DNA from: Thermodesulfobacterium thermophilum DSM 1276
GTDB taxonomy: Bacteria; Desulfobacterota; Thermodesulfobacteria; Thermodesulfobacteriales; Thermodesulfobacteriaceae
Direction: 5' to 3'
Length of the DNA: 64,000 bases
Assembly (NCBI RefSeq): GCF_000421605.1
Contig: NZ_ATXI01000004.1
Location: 53,720-117,719 of the forward strand
This document shows positions 61,953 to 64,000 of this stretch, in pieces. The position numbers and the translations under genes are program-made. The notes beneath the pieces were generated by a model. The model worked only from the letters and a program-made list of their open reading frames with translations, did not search any database and had not been told where the DNA came from. Numbering within the stretch: position 1 is the first letter of the stretch; every line of letters starts with the position of its first letter.

Positions 61953-62192
61953 AAGCCCCTCCTCCCTATAAAATAATTTTTTATGGTCTATTAAGTTTTA
62001 TATTACAAACATAACAAAATTTAAAATAGCTTTGTTAAAAATTTCACTAATCTAAATTTATAAGGGTATGCTTTATATAACAAGATTTATGCCTGTCTTC
62101 TTATAATCAAAAATTCACAAAAAGCTGGCTTTTATGAAAAAAATAAGTGATGAAAAAGACCTCAATGAGAAAAAATACCTCAGTTATATCTT

Positions 62193-63500
62193 CTAAGAAA
62201 GTATCTTCAAAACCTCTTTTTTTATTTTTTCTATCTCTTCTCTTATCTTTTCTTCATCGACAGTCAAAACTTGATAATTTTTCATAATCCATTTTCCCTC
62301 AACCATTAGGTGAGAAACACAACCTGCCTTTGAGGTATAGACTATAAGGGCAAGAGGATTGTAGTCTGGTTGTAAAGAGTGGTTGCTGAGGTCTATCACA
62401 GCTAAATCTGCTTTATAGCCTATAGAAAGTTTTCCTGTATCTAAAAAACCTAAGGCTTTACTTCCTCCTTCGGTAGCAGCGTAGAACATTTCTTTAGCGG
62501 TAATAATCGTTGGATCTTCATGTATCCCTTTTTGGATTAAACAGGCTGTCCTCATTTCAGAAAACATATCAAGGTCGTTATTACTAGCAGGCCCATCAGT
62601 ACCTAAGGCCAAGTTTATACCTGCTTTTATTATTTCAGGGATAGGGGCAACCCCTGAACCTAACTTTAAATTACTCTCTGGACAATGGATAAAACTGGAC
62701 TTAGCTTTAGACATAAGTTCTATTTCTTTAGGAGTTACCCTAACCCCATGGACAGCTATAAGATTTTCATTAACCCCTCCTATTTCAGCCAGAAGTTCTA
62801 TAGGGTTTTTACCATAACGCTCCCTTATCAACTTTATCTCTTCTTGATTTTCAGAAAGATGGATGTGAAGTTTAGCTCCATATCTCTCAGAAATTTTGAT
62901 ACAAGACTTGACCGTATCTGGAGAGCAAGTATATAAAGTGTGAGGACATACCGATATTTTTATTAAAGGATGGTTTTGAAAATTTTTTAACAAACTTTCT
63001 GTAAGTTCTAATCCTTTAACTAAAGGACCATAATTAGGAGAAGGAAAATCAAAAAGCCCTTCCCCAAGTAACCCTTTTATTCCAGCTTCTTCCGTGGCTT
63101 TTATCACCTCTTCTTCAAAAAGATACATATCACAAAAAAGAGTAATCCCTGACTTTATCATCTCTATTAGAGAAAGCAAACTCCCCCAATAAACCCATTC
63201 TCTTTTTAATTTAGCCTCTACAGGAAAAATATATTGGGTTAACCATGTCATCAGAGAAAGGTCCTCTGCTAAACCTCTTAAGATACTCATAGGAATATGG
63301 GTGTGCCCGTTAACCAACCCCGGCATCAGAATACCGTTTTCAAATACCTCTCTTTCTATGTTTGGGTATTTACTAATAAGTTGCTCTTTAGTACCTATAT
63401 CTAAAATAACTCCTTTCTTTATAAAAACCCCACCTTCTTTTATAGGAGGTTCATAAGCCGAGGACACTATCCATTTGGCTAAAATCAACCTCTCATCCAT
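62193..63500 (-). CDS. mtaD: 5'-methylthioadenosine/S-adenosylhomocysteine deaminase family amidohydrolase
   Basis: A zinc amidohydrolase that deaminates MTA or SAH (or a related aminohydrolase substrate). The metal site is PGLVNGHTHIPMSI, KLHIHLSE, an H in LIAVHGVR, and LGTDGPASNND. Length 435 aa matches. It begins 5 bp after the DRTGG gene. With SAM hydrolase elsewhere in the window it points to active turnover of SAM by-products. Confidence 0.9.
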   Translation of the reverse strand: MDERLILAKWIVSSAYEPPIKEGGVFIKKGVILDIGTKEQLISKYPNIEREVFENGILMPGLVNGHTHIPMSILRGLAEDLSLMTWLTQYIFPVEAKLKREWVYWGSLLSLIEMIKSGITLFCDMYLFEEEVIKATEEAGIKGLLGEGLFDFPSPNYGPLVKGLELTESLLKNFQNHPLIKISVCPHTLYTCSPDTVKSCIKISERYGAKLHIHLSENQEEIKLIRERYGKNPIELLAEIGGVNENLIAVHGVRVTPKEIELMSKAKSSFIHCPESNLKLGSGVAPIPEIIKAGINLALGTDGPASNNDLDMFSEMRTACLIQKGIHEDPTIITAKEMFYAATEGGSKALGFLDTGKLSIGYKADLAVIDLSNHSLQPDYNPLALIVYTSKAGCVSHLMVEGKWIMKNYQVLTVDEEKIREEIEKIKKEVLKILS

Positions 63501-63505
63501 ATTGT

Positions 63506-64000
63506 CTAACCTCTTACTAAGTTTAAAAATTTTTCTAAATTAAGCTCTTTGGCTACCATCTCTTTAGCCCTTAAAGCCTTACCTTTTTCTTTTAAGATGG
63601 CTTTGCCTACTAAATTTTGGATCCTGTCAACCGATGAGAAGGTATCAAGAGAGGTCACCACAATTGGCACTCCCTTTGTCTTAGCTATGTTTACCACCAT
63701 CTCGCTTGGATATAACCCACCTGTCAAAAGTAAACACTTGGTAGAAGTCTCTAAAGCTAAAATCTGAATGTCTGTCCTGTTTACCCCTGTTATCACTAAC
63801 TTGTTAGGTATCCTTAAAAAATACCTCATCGCATTCTCAGGGTCCATCGCACCTATCGTAATGTTCTCTACAAACTCATCAAGCTTGTCCTCACAACACA
63901 CAATACCCCCGTTAACCACCTCAAGTAGCGTCCTAACCGTTACTGCCTCAAGCAACTTGTCCTTCTTGAAAATCCCTAAAACCTCTACACCCTTACCCTC
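63506..64000 (-). CDS. DRTGG-domain protein, 5' part beyond the window
   Basis: The frame is open to the window edge (EGKGVEVLGIFKKDKLLEAV), so the start lies outside. The visible 165 residues hold a DRTGG domain (VRTLLEVVNGG, ENITIGAMDPENAMRYF, LVITGVNRTDIQILAL, LLLTGGLYPSEMVV), as found in the N-terminal regulatory half of some phosphotransacetylases and in small stand-alone proteins. The upstream part is probably a P-loop BioD-like domain. Function is unknown; a regulatory nucleotide-binding role fits. Confidence 0.82.
   Translation of the reverse strand, partial: EGKGVEVLGIFKKDKLLEAVTVRTLLEVVNGGIVCCEDKLDEFVENITIGAMDPENAMRYFLRIPNKLVITGVNRTDIQILALETSTKCLLLTGGLYPSEMVVNIAKTKGVPIVVTSLDTFSSVDRIQNLVGKAILKEKGKALRAKEMVAKELNLEKFLNLVRG

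Noticed and set aside
62134..62196. A 20-codon plus-strand reading frame (MKKISDEKDLNEKKYLSYIF)
   Set aside because: No ribosome site or promoter, and it runs into the end of mtaD on the other strand; probably chance in AT-rich sequence.

Overview
The window reads as a piece of the chromosome of a thermophilic, AT-rich, Gram-negative sulfate- or sulfur-compound-reducing bacterium, most like Thermodesulfobacteriota (Thermodesulfobacterium-type). This is inference. It rests on a complete dsrMKJOP sulfite-reduction membrane complex, a sulfide-type Thi4 thiazole synthase, a TrmB with the long C-terminal extension known from thermophiles, an archaeal-type riboflavin reductase, LspA and lipoprotein signals, a type IV pilus alignment complex and a flagellin. 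No rRNA, prophage or complete transposon is visible. Coding density is high and overlapping start and stop codons are common.

Layout. 1-7.1 kb (+): lspA, a zinc-knuckle/TPR/membrane protein of unknown role, a pabB-pabC fusion, a leuB-family dehydrogenase and uvrC. 7.2-15.2 kb (-): thi4, then a tight block read as recN, a PP-loop/NFACT-R RNA-thiolation-type enzyme, SAM hydrolase, mpl, and a histidine kinase with a sigma54 activator. 15.3-16.5 kb: tRNA-Leu(TAA), an AT-rich gene-free stretch with a possible promoter and ncRNA, and a small CRISPR array (four perfect 35-nt repeats and one decayed repeat) with no cas genes in the window. 16.5-23.8 kb (-): tetR, then an RND efflux trio and trmB, with a clear promoter and palindromic operator. 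24-25.5 kb (-): flagellin with a textbook sigma28 promoter and strong terminator. 25.6-29 kb (+): unknown gene, aminotransferase, tgt, yajC. 29-34.9 kb (-): pilMNOPQ and trmFO. 34.9-39.7 kb (-): bacteriohemerythrin, a heme-c/HAMP/CZB sensor, a dynamin-like GTPase and a small hydrophobic partner. 39.9-41.8 kb (+): a W-P-F/L repeat protein and coaD. 41.9-43.5 kb (-): ferredoxin and a CbiA/DsrN-type amidase. 43.5-49.2 kb (-): RsbRD_N-type gene and dsrMKJOP. 49.4-55.7 kb (-): rplU-rpmA, then plsY, two FapA/DUF342 paralogues, an unknown gene and tilS. 56-57.2 kb (+): CDP-alcohol phosphatidyltransferase and archaeal-type RibD reductase. 57.2-64 kb (-): a frameshifted D-lactate-dehydrogenase-type gene, Fe-ADH, acs, a CBS protein, an MTA/SAH deaminase and a DRTGG protein cut by the window edge.

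How it fits together. DsrMKJOP passes electrons between the membrane quinone pool, periplasmic c-heme and the cytoplasmic sulfite-reduction module. The neighbouring CbiA-family amidase and ferredoxin fit siroheme-amide supply and electron supply for sulfite reductase, although dsrAB is not in the window. The most unusual block is the four-gene hemerythrin / heme sensor / dynamin / hydrophobic-partner operon. Its layout suggests oxygen or NO (or redox) sensing coupled to membrane remodelling, a combination I do not recognise as a described system. A second, sequence-level theme is that at least four transcription units (pilM, the W-P repeat gene, plsY, the CDP-alcohol transferase) have a good -10 element only 6-9 nt before the start codon and little or no Shine-Dalgarno, which suggests leaderless mRNAs.
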